A stretch of DNA of 64,000 nucleotides, from contig MU832629.1 in NCBI GenBank assembly GCA_029204225.1, positions 1-64,000 of the forward strand, read 5' to 3'. The position numbers were made by a program, and so were the translations under genes. The number at the start of each line of letters is the position of its first letter. Position 1 is the first letter of the stretch. Below the pieces are notes generated by a model. It saw nothing but the letters and a program-made list of their open reading frames with translations, did not search any database and was not told the origin of the DNA. Below, piece by piece: positions 1-12,200 of the stretch. The DNA is from Diphasiastrum complanatum (Eukaryota; Streptophyta; Lycopodiopsida; Lycopodiales; Lycopodiaceae).

Positions 1-461
1 AAGGATGAAGAAACGTTGGTTATATGTTTCTCATGAACAGAACATAGGAGGGATGTACTCCGCCAACGAGCGAAGACCTAACTTTTGTACAAGTAGAACA
101 ACATAAAAATGCTCGGCAAGAGGCTAAAGACATAGGAAACGTCTATTTACAGATACGTGATCTTGAGATTTGTTGAGAATAGAGTAAAAGAGTTAGAGAA
201 ATGACAAGAAGTTCAATTGATCTATAAATGGTCATAGGACCATATATTCCTGAATTTACCCTCTCTTCATAGGTTTAAACATTATTTTTTAGATGATAAT
301 TTTAGTTGACGGCATTGATCTGTCTTGTGCAACTAACGGGAACGTAATGATTTATGGTCTTATATGCCTTTTGGCTTGGAAAAGACGTTAATGAAGCATG
401 GTTGTTGCTTTGGAAGGGGAGGCTTTATGTCATTCATGGCATGCATAATATCAAGCAATGA
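1..461. other. No gene recognised
   Basis: No conserved domain or long open frame is visible. Bases 357-394 share a near-identical phrase of about 38 bases with 2685-2722, so at least part of this stretch belongs to a dispersed repeat. Its translation faintly recalls the MPFGL box of retrotransposon reverse transcriptases, which is too short to rely on. Confidence 0.4.
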
Positions 462-785
462 TTGCTACAGATGACTAGATGGCCATTAGGACATTGTACA
501 ATCAAAAGTGGTGGAGAAGTTGTGGTTCATCCCAACTGGAAATGGGACTTGTGTCTAAAAGAGGGCAAGTGTGTGATCATTCATGAAGAGCAAAATTTTC
601 TGTTGAAGCTGATATCGACACGGTCCTCTGATATACAGAAATTAAGCAAGCTCACAACATTTATTAGTCGAAATCATTTGGGGAAAGATCAACAAGTTTT
701 GAGCCGCTATGTTCATTATGTTCTTCAATTGAGATGCCCCCATTATGAGCATATTAGACCCAGATTTTTTGGCGGCCATGATTAG
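462..785 (+). CDS. Unrecognised 107-codon open frame
   Basis: An open frame from ATG to TAG with no low-complexity bias. I do not recognise a family. It has three cysteines spread without zinc-finger spacing, and no signal peptide or membrane segment is evident. The frame upstream is closed. It could be an exon or retroelement fragment, or chance. The repeat phrase just upstream (357-394) favours retroelement origin. Confidence 0.15.
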   Translation: MLQMTRWPLGHCTIKSGGEVVVHPNWKWDLCLKEGKCVIIHEEQNFLLKLISTRSSDIQKLSKLTTFISRNHLGKDQQVLSRYVHYVLQLRCPHYEHIRPRFFGGHD

Positions 786-1099
786 AATTTGAACCTTTAT
801 GATATTTCGGCCTGCAAAAAATCAGCTGTATTAATAAAGACATTTTAAGCTTTAGAAAGCAAGTGTTACAAAGCTCAGGGGAGAGGTGAGACTACTGTGT
901 ACTTCTTAAGCATTCTTTTAATGTATAAGTGAGAGAAAAATACTATTCTAGCCAGTTGGCTGAAATTCTTGAGAGCTAAACAAAAATGGATTGCTAGATG
1001 GCAGCTACATCTATTGCTGCACCAAAAATTCTTATACTTTGTTCCCATAGATCCTCTAGAGTCTTCCACCGACATAGTAAACATTATGTTACTATTTTA

Positions 1100-1541
1100 T
1101 TTCTAATTTCATATCTCTCTCTCCACCACCATCACTCTCCCCTCTCCCCTCTCCCCTCCACGATATCTCCTCTCCTCTCTTCGCTGCCCCTCATCACTAA
1201 CTCCATCATCTTCCTCACCTCCATCGCTGTCCCCCTCACCTCCCTCACCATCTCCCTTACCTTCAACCGCTGTCCCCACACTCATCTTCTTTGCAGCCCT
1301 CATCTTCCTCACCCCATCACTAACTCCATCTTCTTCACCTCCATCGCTGTCCCCTCACCTCCCCCACCATCTTCCTCACCTCCATCGCTGTCCCCACATT
1401 CATCTTCCTTGCTGCCCTCATATCTACCCACAATCCATTACTGCCCACATGCATCCTCTTCCATTCTTCACTGCCCACAGCTCTTTGTCCATCGCTGCCC
1501 ACAGCTCTCTAGTTATCGCTGCCCACAGCATCTGCTGAAGC
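1100..1541. repeat. Pyrimidine-rich low-complexity stretch
   Basis: The plus strand is overwhelmingly C and T, with recurring phrases such as CCTCCATCGCTGTCCCC (near 1219, 1338 and 1379) and CTGCCCACA (near 1440-1530). It is a degenerate minisatellite. The 183-codon open frame across it encodes only Ser/Pro/His-rich sequence and is a composition artefact. Confidence 0.65.
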
Positions 1542-2531
1542 ATGGCTGAGTGGCAATCGGTGAGTGGAAACGGAAAAAACCCCTCCTCCTTCCTTTGTCT
1601 TCTCAGCCACCCCTACTGTGGCCCCAAACCCTTTTACTTAACCTTCCCCCCTTTGTCGCTACTCTCCACTCCTACAGCCTCTAACCCCTCTTCCACGCCC
1701 TACCTCTTCTACTCTTTCATCTTCCTCTCCCCCCTTCACCCCTTTCTCCTCCAAATCCTCAAGACCATCTTCATCCCGTTCGTCTACGTCTCTTTCTGAT
1801 GCACTTTCATCTAGACTCCCTCACTTCATTGAGTCTCTCCAATAGACCAATGAATCCATGCTTGCCTTAATCAAGCAACAAGCATTCCAAATCTCCACTT
1901 TGGAGAATACGGTTATGGCCCTCTAGGGCAAAGTCAGCTTTCTTGAGGCTGATGTTACTTACCTCAAGAGCGAATTGGAGTCAGATGAAGAGAAAGAAGA
2001 AGTCGGCAATGCAGATTCAGAAGACCTGGCGAAGCAACTTCAGGAGCGGGTTCTCTCCTTGGAGCAGCAGTTTCAGCAATCGAAAAGCTCTTGGGCCGAT
2101 GTGCTCAAAGGATCCAAGCATATTCAAGAACATCAAAAGAGGGATTTCAAGGCCCTCAACGTCAAAATTAGAGAGTCTCTTTTGCGGGTAAGGACATCGT
2201 GGCTGAGGCAAATGCTTTCATTCAATCCACCTTCGGTCTCAAAGAGGATGTCGTATCTGCAGCTTGGGTGGGTAAGCTCCAACCCACCACAATGTTTCTG
2301 CGTTTCAAGGATGCTTTGCTTCGTCAAAAAGTTCTATGTAAAAGAGGCTGTCTAAAAGGATCTACCACCTTTATGGATGAAGACTTAACGCCTATTCAAT
2401 GGGCTAAGAGGAAGAAAATTATCGCAGATGCTAAGGCCAACGGTTTGCGGGCTCTCTTTCGAGACGGACGCCCAGTCTTACTTAAAATTGCGGAACTTAA
2501 AAATTCAGATTTTCCTCCCTCTCCTACGTGA
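1542..2531 (+). pseudogene. LINE ORF1-like relic (coiled coil plus RRM/C-terminal domain)
   Basis: The order of parts resembles the nucleic-acid chaperone (ORF1p) of L1-type non-LTR retrotransposons. A Ser/Pro-rich leader is followed by a heptad-like coiled coil (about 1850-2110), then a mixed alpha/beta segment (2199-2330), then a basic tail containing the phrase MDEDLTPIQWAKRKKI (about 2370-2420), which resembles the conserved ORF1 C-terminal domain (sF-DLTPE-rrRk). The reading frame shifts by one base near 2190, and in-frame stops occur at about 1797 and 1926, so it is not translatable as one protein. No ORF2 (endonuclease or reverse transcriptase) follows. The assignment is from pattern only; another coiled-coil protein is possible. 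Confidence 0.45.
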
Positions 2532-2580
2532 GAGATGTTTGAGCTATAGTCTTTCTATTCGCTCTCCTGCGTGAGAGATG
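2518..2580. repeat. Short palindromic direct repeat
   Basis: The phrase CTCTCCTRCGTGAGAGATG occurs twice, 43 bases apart. Each copy is itself a near-palindrome (CTCTC...GAGAG) directly after the ORF1-like relic, so it may be part of that element's 3' end. Confidence 0.45.
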
Positions 2581-2724
2581 TGCTTTTTTTTATAGCGAAT
2601 TAAGCTTAAATTGTGTTTAATTTGTTTTTTCAGTTTGATGGCACTGTTCAGTCTGAGTTCCACTTTCTATGATGTACTCCTTTTGTCTTATATGCCTTAT
2701 GGCATGGAAAAGACGTTAACGAAA

Positions 2725-2738
2725 TTTCTTCTTCTTCT

Positions 2739-2771
<33 letters not shown>
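2725..2771. repeat. (TTC)n-(CT)n microsatellite
   Basis: TTC triplets run into about 15 CT dinucleotides. Confidence 0.9.
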
Positions 2772-2775
<4 letters not shown>

Positions 2776-3209
2776 GAGCATCCAGGAGTGCTTATCTCAT
2801 CGCTGACAGAGACAGGATAGTATTGATTCTGAGAGAGAGGCTGAGATTCTAGGTGCTTCCATACAGAGACGGCAAAGACAGTGTAGACGTCCAGAGAGAC
2901 AGCCAGCCCACAGGCCACAGCCTACAGCTTCTCGGCACTAGAGACGATACCGACAGTCCACTCAGAGACAGAGGCCCGCAGTTCGTTCAGTGGCAATGTC
3001 ATAACATACTTTGCACCATTATTTTACAGGCGGAGGGACATCTATTGTACCATGATGATAGACTATGTTTGTGCCAGTCACTAGTTCTTGTTTTGCAGTT
3101 ATTGTTTCTTTTAGGTGGTAGAGCTTTTAAGCTCCCATTGTGCATACTTGACATGTACCTTTTTATTAGTCCTATGTACCCTAGGGTATTTCAAGGACAT
3201 TAATAAATA

Positions 3210-3210
<1 letters not shown>

Positions 3211-3268
<58 letters not shown>
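3211..3268. repeat. Compound (CT)n-(CA)n microsatellite
   Basis: About nine CT units are followed without interruption by about twenty CA units, then degenerate CA-rich sequence to about 3295. Confidence 0.92.
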
Positions 3269-3270
<2 letters not shown>

Positions 3271-3295
3271 CACGCACCCTCACTCACACACTCAT

Positions 3296-4440
3296 TGAAA
3301 GCTCTTCTTACAAAAAAAGAAGTTTCCCTTCTCGAGCAAAGAGACCTGTCCTAGAAAAAAAGGAGTTTCACCTGCACAAAAGTGATTTTCTCCTTTTTTG
3401 ACAAATAAAGTGAGTAAAACTAAGAAGAAGAAGAGCTAGAAGATAGGGATCCAAGGCCAAGCTGGGCAGACCTTGCAGTTTCTACCTTGTATGCCAGTCA
3501 TTGTAGGATAGCAGTAGCATCGAAGTGCTTTAGAGGCAGATTGATCAAATAATTACTTACAAGAAGAGGAAGTTTAGTATGATTTTGATAGGCTGATCCA
3601 TGAGCACTATTGCAGCAGCACTGTTAACTGCGCAATGCAGGTCAAAATTCAAAGAAGATCAAAGAATTTAAATCGATAGACTCTATTCAAATACAAGTTT
3701 ATGATAATAAGAACAAGGAATCAATAGCAAAGTAACCTGAATTGAGTTAGCTGTGCAGAACAGACATGTAATTGCCACACAAGCCAGAATGAGGATCAGA
3801 ACACTCAGGGCAGGCACAGACGAAAAGTAATCAGAAAATCAAGGTAAAATCTATAAATCCAGATTAGAATCAATGCTTAAAATAAGGATGAGTAAGGCTC
3901 TGAAGAGTTGGCCAAATCTCTGATGTCAAACAGTCAAGTAACCACAACCTGCAGCTTAAAAATTACAAAAACAATTACTGAATTGAACTGTCAACAATCA
4001 AATTAGCATTATAAGATACAACAGACAAATGGAGAAGCATGAGAACGAGATATAAAAAACTAAACCTGCATAATAAATGCCAATGGTGATCTATTTGAAT
4101 CTAGCTCTTTTATGTGATGGTGGACACATGAAGCAATGGATCTCCCTATTCTCAAGAGGGAGAAAGGAGTACAATCAAATTATGAAGCTCAATCTTAGAT
4201 ATCTTTTGTTTGATGAGTTTCAACCTCATATAACTAGCTATTTAAATCCAAATCTTCCAACCACCCTTGTCTTTCCAAACTAGTATAGTTAAGCCTTGAT
4301 GACCCCTAAGTCCTTTATCTGACTTACTGAAACTTTTGCTCTCACTGAAGAAGTGCTATCTGTATCTGAGATACTGCATGTGACATTTTGGCTCGATAGC
4401 CTTGTTATGACAGTCAAGCGTCATCTTTCTCTACATAATT
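3296..4440. other. No gene recognised; probable intron or intergenic DNA
   Basis: AT-rich sequence without open frames of recognisable content. The next gene's visible exons begin at 4564 and are not the first exons of its family, so this stretch may be an intron of that gene. Confidence 0.4.
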
Positions 4441-4563
4441 TATTCTTCTGATATGCAGGGATGTTTCTGAGTTGTACAAAAGTCATTTCATGTTGTTGAA
4501 TCAGAAGTTTATGACCTTCCACCTTCTGTGCCTCACTAGCATTTCTTACATCAATATTTACAG

Positions 4564-7500
4564 GAGGAATGCCACCGACTGTGCCAAAGTGTGAAATGCC
4601 ATTTCATCAGAGCTCTCAGAGTGGTAAATTTTTTGATACACATTTGAAGTTTTTTCTTTTTCTCTTATATGCATTTTCAATTTTGTAGTTCAGCTCACTC
4701 CCACATAGTTTTAAGCTGAGCTTGTCTGCATCTTTACTTTGGCTTCTTGATATGTGAATCTGGTGGCATCAGTATCCTGAAGTCACCCAACATTAACATT
4801 TGGAAGAGTTGTTTTTCAGGGTGAGATTGAACAAAAGGCTTTGTCAATACGAGAGGCAAAACTAAATGATGTGAGTTGTATCTGGTGTTATGGGGACCCT
4901 CTGGTGTTTGTGTTATGAGTTTTACAAGTCAGTTAAATCTTTTTCCTGATTTCAATCAGGTAGTGCTGCAACGTATGCTGGCTTGCATAGCTGTTATGTG
5001 TGTTCTGTGACGTTGCTATATTTGAGATCTTATCACGTAAGCCTTTTTACTGTGCTGTGCTGTTTGAGCAGTGGTTTGAGACAGAAGTCCTACGTCTAAT
5101 TGCCCTGAGGGATGGTGCTAACGAGAAGGGGCGCAAAAAAGAATATCCTTTTTTTCCTAAACAAGTTTTTATTGACTTTTATATTCTTTCTTGTGTTTAC
5201 ATGGATTGCAGTGAGAAAGCTTCAATAGCTACTCAAAAGGAAATTAACCTTTAAGAATGTGGCCAGCAGGAGTGCAAAGCTTGTAGGATTGAGATTTTGA
5301 TCTGATTTTTTAATTGACTCAAATTTTGAAGCTCTTTTCAATTGGAACATAGCAGTACAGCTGATGTTTATCGCAGTTTGCTTGAAAATTCATATTGCTG
5401 AAGGTACAGAAAATTGAAATTCTCTCATCTTTATCCGCAAGGAGTTTTTAACATGATGTTTGAGATTCGGAATGTCGTTTCTACAATGGTCATAGAGAAG
5501 ACCAGCTTTTTTGTGATTGACGAACTGTTTACTTGGCATTGGTCACAAGATCTAGAATGCACTCGTAGGTCATTCTTGTTTTTATTTACCGGGTCAGGTA
5601 GGACAGTGACTCTGAATATCAGTTTTATGGATGCCATTCTGATAGTTTTGTCTTATGCATACCTAATGACCAATCACTTGGGCAAAAGCCCCATGAGGTG
5701 CTGGAAATTCTTTTGCTTGGATTGTAAACAAGAGCCAGTTACGAATCGCATGTTCTTCTAATTCATCATTTTTGGACGATGAGGGTTCTCACAGCAATAG
5801 CATCAATTACTCCCCAAAGACTGAGACTGTTAACAAATCATTAGTTTCTTAGCTGGAATGCAGTAGTGAACTGTTTCTCTTGTTGCAGTTTGCAAACATC
5901 GAACATACTATAAAGCTATAATGCTGACATAGTTGACATCTCCTTTCAATGCTCTAAATATAAAAGGCTGATTATTTTTTGGACAGAATCGGCTTTGCAA
6001 ATTCTTTTCTGGGGTTCCTTGAAAAGCAAGGATATGTTTCAGAAAGTGAATTCTATCTTCTGTAGCATTGTGTCATAATGTTCATCTGTTCACGTTTTGT
6101 TATCATGGTTGACGGAATCAATATACTCCTGGAAAGGAAAAGCTTAAACAGGCCACAACCTTTGAAGATACTAAACAAGAAGACAAAAGGCTGCATTCCA
6201 TATTGCTGACTTGGATTTGATGTTTGCTTTGTCAAGTATTTGAACCCTAAGCAGAGAAAATGACGCCAAGATTTCTAAATGGATGCAGTTTTCTACTTTA
6301 CAAGCCTCAAAGTCTTGATGCCTTTTACATAGCTCTTATCCGTGTTTCATCTTCAGCTGCACAATAGAGTGGTCACAAAATATGTCCCATTTTGCAAGAT
6401 CAAAATTTTAACCAGGAAACCAGTTGTCTTCTCTTTCCTTGCTATAGCACCTCCATGAGAGCCTACCTCCATGGGTTCAGGAAGAATGTAGAAATACCAG
6501 AATGATAGAATTGGCTTCTGCTTCTTTAAAATGATGAATTTGTATTTCTTACCTGCAAGTGCTTGGATTACGCAACCTTTCAATGAGCATTTATAGGGTG
6601 ACGCTTCTGTCAATATTTTCTTGGCCGGTTTGCCGATCAAGTTTTAAGAGCAAAGTTCAAACACTTTGCCATGTATACTTTGTTTTCCTTGACAATAGTT
6701 TTGTGGTTCACGCTCAGAGAGTGCATTGAAAAGCTACAAAAATTCAGTGATGCGGACTTCCGAGCTAAAGAGTTAAGGAGTCTTCCTGTGGTGATTGCAG
6801 ACCCACATATGAATCCTGATTATGAATCAGACGGCAATGAGGAGGAACTTAACAATGATAGAGGTGGTTTATTCAAATTTACTCAAGGAAGTAACGTGAT
6901 CAAAGCTGTTTGCTGTGCTAAATTCTTACACTCATGCTGTTTTTCCCAAATGTGCAGGAGAGCTATCCATGAGCAGAGAAAGATGGTTGGGGCCAGGAGA
7001 TGTGGAAACAACTAGCAGGCTTAGTATAAAGGAGAAAGATCCAGCAGTCCACAGCTCAGATAGATGGAATGTGGATGGCACTGTTCCAAACAAATGCGAA
7101 TGGGATGCTCTGAAGTTCCAATCTACAGGATGGGAATCATGGAAGGCTAGGGATCAAAGTATTGGATACAGTGGCAAAGAGCCCCCCAATGATAGGCAAA
7201 TTCTAAGTTCTTACAAAGTTGAGCCTTCTCAATGGAAAGATGGAAAAATTGATGGGGCATGGAGACCACCTAGTGAGCAAGAACAGGGGCCTGCTTTGGA
7301 TGATCAAAGAAGAATTGAAGGCTCACAAGCAAATTGGAACAATGATCAAGAAGGCTGGAAAGGCAATGAAACATGTTTGAAAGGAGCCAACCTGCTTCAG
7401 ACTTTTGGAGGTTATGAGAAAATGGAAAACTCAGGCTGGAATATCAATAATGCAGTGGCTGGTTGTTTGGCTCCTACAATCCAAGGGTGGGCAGTGGAGC

Positions 7501-8312
7501 ATTCATTGACTCCATCATCTATCCCCCCTCCACCTAACTCTTGCTTTCCTGCTCGTGTGCCTGCCCTTGTAAATATACCTATTTTAGAAATAAAGGAAGA
7601 AAAACTTTGGCATTATCAGGATCCTTCAGGAGCAATACAAGGTCCTTTCTCAATGGAACAACTCAAGAAGTGGAACTTGACAGGACTGTTTCCCCTTGAT
7701 TTGAGGATTTGGAAGTCTAATGAGCAACGTGAAGAGTCTATACTTTTAACTGATGCACTAGCAGGACATTTTACTGTGAATCAATCTCATGGGGAAGCTC
7801 AGGCTGGTATACATGGTACCTCCACTCCATCATATAAATCAGATTTGAAAGGAGCTGCAACAAGCTTCAGAATTGATAAAAGGGACGCAACCAATGGTCC
7901 AGTTGTGACAAGATACGTAGATGGGAGGGACACAGCCAATGGTCCAGGCGTGACAAGATACGTAGATGGGAGGCGAGAAAATTCCAGCTTTAGGATGGCT
8001 GAATTTGGGATGGAAGCAGGAATGAGCAATGGTCGGGGCAGAGGCGCTGCTCCTAATAATTGGGCAGCAAATCCAAGACCAAGTTGGGGTATCATGCGTG
8101 GTCAAGGATTGCAAAGTTTTGCACGTAATCAAGGATTCAGAAGGGGAGCTGGTAGAACCAATTTTGTTAATGACTCTGGTTATTACTCTTCAGGTGTTGG
8201 CTGGAGTCAGCAAACTGAACCTGCAAGGGGTTCCCAAAAAGTTATTCCTTGTCGTTTTCATCAAAAGGGATTTTGTCGAAAAGGTGATATGTGCCTATTT
8301 CGGCATGATTAA
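4564..8312 (+). CDS. NERD-like GW-repeat / GYF / CCCH zinc-finger protein, 3' part (five exons)
   Basis: Exons read as 4564-4623, 4820-4870, 5072-5142, 6712-6863 and 6958-8312 (TAA). They join in frame and match, in order, the end of a Plus-3 domain (EECHRLCQSVKC, then GEIEQKALSIREAKLND, then WFETEVLRLIALRDGANEKG), a GYF domain and a terminal CCCH finger. This is the order of plant NERD and zinc-finger CCCH 19/44 proteins. In Arabidopsis, NERD binds Argonaute2 and histone H3 and acts in siRNA-dependent chromatin silencing. The large last exon carries many GW/WG pairs of the Argonaute-hook kind. The intron 5143-6711 has AT-AC ends; the others are GT-AG. PHD, SWIB and early Plus-3 exons were not found, so the gene is either 5'-truncated or its first exons lie outside the window. 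A possible further Plus-3 exon lies near 4450-4510 but I could not fit its splice sites. Confidence 0.8.
5143..6711 (+). other. U12-type AT-AC intron
   Basis: The 5' end is ATATCCTTT, identical to the U12 AT-AC donor consensus. The 3' end is AC at 6710-6711, and TTCCTTGAC at 6685-6693 matches the U12 branch site (TCCTTRAC), with the branch adenosine about 19 nt from the end. Joining 5142 to 6712 restores the family sequence across the junction (GRKKE, then LRECIEKLQ), whereas no GT donor follows the conserved KKE codons. The minor spliceosome would remove it. Confidence 0.88.
6958..8312 (+). CDS. Last exon: GW repeats, GYF domain, CCCH finger
   Basis: Starts after TGTGCAG in phase with the previous exon (AGA G / GA GAG). 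Tryptophan-rich segments with GW or WG occur near 7129, 7350, 7435, 7487, 8083 and 8198. The GYF domain lies at about 7605-7780 (LWHYQDPSGAIQGPF, then W-L-TGLFP-D-RIW), which typically binds proline-rich partners. Bases 7882-7971 are an exact-length 45-nt tandem duplication (15 residues ending TRYVDGR). The region before the finger is Gly/Arg-rich. The protein ends in a C-X7-C-X5-C-X3-H finger (about 8250-8306), a nucleic-acid-binding type, then HD-stop. The frame is fully open for 451 codons, arguing for a live gene. Confidence 0.85.
7882..7971 (+). repeat. 45-nt in-frame tandem duplication in NERD-like exon
   Basis: Two 45-nt units encode near-identical 15-residue segments (D-A/T-T/A-NGP-V/G-VTRYVDGR). 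Being a multiple of three, the duplication keeps the frame open. Confidence 0.9.
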
Positions 8313-9000
8313 GTTGTGATTTTGGAATTTGATGAAGGTCCATAAAAGCTAGTTTAGCATTTAAGGACTATAAAGTTAAGCTCCAAAAGTACAAGAGAAG
8401 TCTAACTTGCTTCTCCCATAAAAAGTTTGGTTGCACTCCATTCCAGAAAAACAACCTTGTTGAGTACGATAGCAAAAGGAGTTACTTGCCAATGGAAACA
8501 CTAAACACTTTGCTTTTTGCAATTGTGTCAAGTTACATCAATCAGTATCCTCAATGTTTTAACTCGTTAAGAAGGCACTTAGAGGAAACCGGTCATTGGT
8601 TTTTCCAGTTCATGAGCTAACTGTTGTTTAGATTTGAGAGTCCATCCAAGCATTTGGTACAACCTTCACATTCCAAAATGCTTCCTTCTAGGGGTGAACC
8701 AAGTACCGCACATCACATGCTAATAGTGGCCAATCAAATTTTTTTTGCCTTGCATGAACAAGAAAGATCTCCAGAAAACAGCGCCAAAAATTCATGCTCA
8801 AACCTCCAACGACAAATAGAAAAAATCAAATGCTGCACTAAGTTACTTGTGGAACCATGCATACACTCTGGGAATAGCCAACCAAATACCTCCACTTTTA
8901 CTTTGACCTTGTATTTCTCCTACTTCGGCACTGTGGGTATCAACAATCTTGCTATGCGACCTTTGCGGCTTTGCCTCCTGGTTATTTCAATTCTGACTTC
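8313..9000. other. 3' untranslated and intergenic DNA
   Basis: Follows the stop codon of the NERD-like gene; the beginning is presumably its 3' UTR. Open frames here are short and have no recognisable content. Confidence 0.45.
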
Positions 9001-9075
9001 TTGACATTTTAACTCTTGTGCATCTTGGTCTCCAAGGGGGCTTGAACTTGCTACATTGCGGCAATGACCTATATG
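9001..9075 (-). repeat. Partial tRNA-derived retroposon (SINE-like) tail
   Basis: The minus strand contains a box-B-like AAGTTCAAGCCC followed by CCCTTGGAGACCAAGATG, identical at its 3' end to the complete insertion at 63227-63311. The upstream part differs, so this is a diverged or chimeric member of the same family. The short hairpin CTTGG-AGA-CCAAG is conserved in both. Confidence 0.55.
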
Positions 9076-9213
9076 AATTATAGATCGGTCTATTCGAAGC
9101 CAGATGTATACACTGTAAGTACGGAAAGGGTAGTTCTCTTCTTTTGTCAAATTTTGAGAGGCAAACAAGGCCAAAATTTTAATCAAAGACAATAGATATA
9201 TTTAGAAAGTAAT

Positions 9214-12200
9214 TTAGTTTCCTTCCGACACTTTCCTTTCTATTTCTAAAAAGTCTAAGGGATAGATCCAAAATGGGTTTTCAGGAGTTCTCGTCTGTGT
9301 TTTATCAATAAAGAGCTCAATACTAGGGTTATTGATGAAGCAGATATCATCAATGTATCTGAAAGAGTGTCGAAAGTCATTTATGAAAGAGGTGAGGCCC
9401 AATTTTCTATTTATAAATTGTGTTTCAAAGAAGGATAAATACCAATTACACCAAGTAGGTGAACAACCCATAAGAATACCACGTACTTGTCTCTAGGTTT
9501 TGTTCCCTAGTCTGACAATACAATTATCAATCAAAAGATCATTCCATTGATAGAGTAGATTTATATCAAGAGTGTGCCATTCTTGTGATTGTTTTTTATC
9601 CCATGACCATTTGAAAACTTCGCGTAAGTGATTCCATTTATAATAAATAAGATCATGTCTAAAATGTTTAAAGGCATATGTTGTTGCCTTTTTCATAACA
9701 ATTTTTAGTTTTTAAAGGACCATCTAAAGGTATATTCTTGTAACATTTTGAGATATCTGCAACCCATATATTGGTAATCAGAGACGGTAGATTTAGATGG
9801 AAATCCATAGATGACTCACATTGCTAGTGCAAAATCGTATCAGCTCTTAGGATACTCTTGTATGTATTCGCCTTAAGGCCTGCACCTTCCATGAGGAATG
9901 GTGACAGCATACCAAGAGCTCTTGTGAGAAATTTGACAAGCAGCAATCGTGAGCATTGGTAATCCATCTAAATGAGTTTTTGTAGGCTTTAAAGGTGCAG
10001 AGAAGGTAAGGTAAAGAATTATTTTCCAAGAAGATTTCTGGTAAAGAATAAGCAATTTTGTCCATTATGTATGACAGAGAATCCTCGACAAAGTTAGATT
10101 GATCATTGAGAAAAGAAGTAAAATCTAGACTGTTGAGTCTTCTTATGGCCAATTTTCTTGCAAAGAGTTTACACATAAAACATGGGTTATGTTGTGTTTT
10201 ATCGATACCATTAACGTATAGATAGTTGGTAAGCCATTGCAGTTCGTCCTTGGCAATCCTATTCTTAGAAAGCATTTCAGTATTTTCACGAAGCCATTCA
10301 CCCTTTCTAATATAACTCAATGTGATATTTTTACAAAAAGTAGCATGTTCATTTTTTGTAGTTTCATCTAAAGAAGCTAGAAAAGGTAGGAATCCCATAA
10401 GTTTAAACCAACTGTTGTAGAGTTCCAAAGCAACTTCATTCACATTAGCTTGCCTTAGAGTTATATGGTTAGGCCTTTTTCTAAAGATTTTCGTAAGAGA
10501 GAACTTTTAACAAAATTACAATCTGTGTACACGACATGGCCAAATTTTTTTGAGATAAATTTTTGAAACGATTGACAAGAATGAAGGTTATCTATATCAA
10601 ATTGGCAAAAAACATCATAAGGAGAATGCCATTCACATTTAACACTTGGTAGTAAGAAGCCGAAAAAAATATCATGAAGGAGTTCGTCTACAATACCAAA
10701 AAGTCTGCGTAAAACGTGAGCATAAAAGTGCTTCACATGGATAAACTCAAAAACTCTATTATGGTAACATAAATGCAGAAAAAGTCTCCCTGTGTCGCTA
10801 CTAGTGAAAAATTGGAGACGTCCAGTTGCTGGAATGCTGATTTGCCTTCTAACTGTCCCTTCTTCATCCTGCACATCGATTAGGATCTGTAAAAATTTAA
10901 TTTCTTGATTGGTAAGTCATCCTTGTTGCCAATGCTTTGTCCTTCCTTCCCTTTAAAATCTGAAAATCGTTTTTTCTTTTTCGTTCCTGATCCAGAAATG
11001 ACTGAGTTCGGATTGTTAAGATTGAAAGAGCCTGTCCTTTTGCTCAAGTTTTGGAAGTACTTGTCTTGGAGGGTAGAAAAGCTAGGACGTTTTAGAAGAC
11101 GCTCTATTTTTCGGATGTTTTCGACATCTCCCAAGGGTGCAAACAGTTAGGCGGAAGAGTCTTTAGCAAGTTCGATGGAAGCATCAGTCATATACTAGCG
11201 GATAAAGAGAAAAGTAGTATGTGATTTCACTACATCCTTAGTAGGTTTATTTAGCCACATGAAAAAAGCATTCATCTGGTTTTGGAGGGAAGCACCAGGA
11301 AAAAATTTGGCAAGGTTATTTATAATGAACCAGATAGCATGATCAAACCAAATGATGGAAGAGCTATTTTTGCATTTTTCACCGCATCTACATTTGAAAA
11401 AAAGTCTTTCGTAGTTCTAGATTCTGGCCTGGTGTAGGTTCATTCTATTGAAGCCAGTCTCAAAGTGTCCTCTAGTTTTGGCCCATGATTGTTCAGAGGG
11501 GCATCGAGAGGGTTCGAATTTGTTTATGCGAATATTGGTATCAAAGGAAACATGGGTCTCAAGTAAAGGATTCTTATGCAGTGCGGCCAATTTGCAGACT
11601 TGCATTTCTTTTTTTGTCAGATGAGTCATCAGAATCCAAAGGTCAATAGGAATAGGTGCAAGGAAATTAACGGAAGGAAGACTCCAGAGTTTGTAAGACG
11701 TGAGAGTGGATTTGTACTCAATGACTCTAGCAGAAACAAAAGGGACTTGGCAACTTTTGGATTGGCAGAAATCATAAGAGGAAAGGACACCAATATCGCA
11801 AATGTCTTCAGAAAAGATCTCAAGAGGCACTGTCTTCATCAAGGTCGTTAGTAAAGACAAGAGGGTGCGGAGATAAAGGAGCATCAGAAGCAGAAGGGGT
11901 AGTAACAGTAGGAGCAATACCGTTTTCATTTTTCAAGCACATGAACACTTTTCTAATGTGCGAATTGCAAGACTTTTCTTCTTCTTCAAACTTTTCAACA
12001 AAATCATTAGGACGACTATAAAGATTTGTCACAAGGCTAAATGGCTGTTTCTTCTTAACAAACTCAATCCAAGCAAATCAATCAGACAAAGAATCTTATC
12101 CGCAGGTCCAACAGAAGAACAAGTAGCCCTATCAGTGTTAATGATAAATTTATGCATCTCAACGGCCTTTTTCATACAGCAAATAATAGTTTGAACAAAA

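Noticed and set aside
998-1549. A 183-codon plus-strand frame
   Set aside because: Ser/Pro/Leu content is explained by the pyrimidine-rich minisatellite.
4459-4513. Further Plus-3 exon of the NERD-like gene
   Set aside because: The translation SELYKSHFMLLNQKF recalls the family, but I could not find a donor that keeps frame with the exon at 4564.
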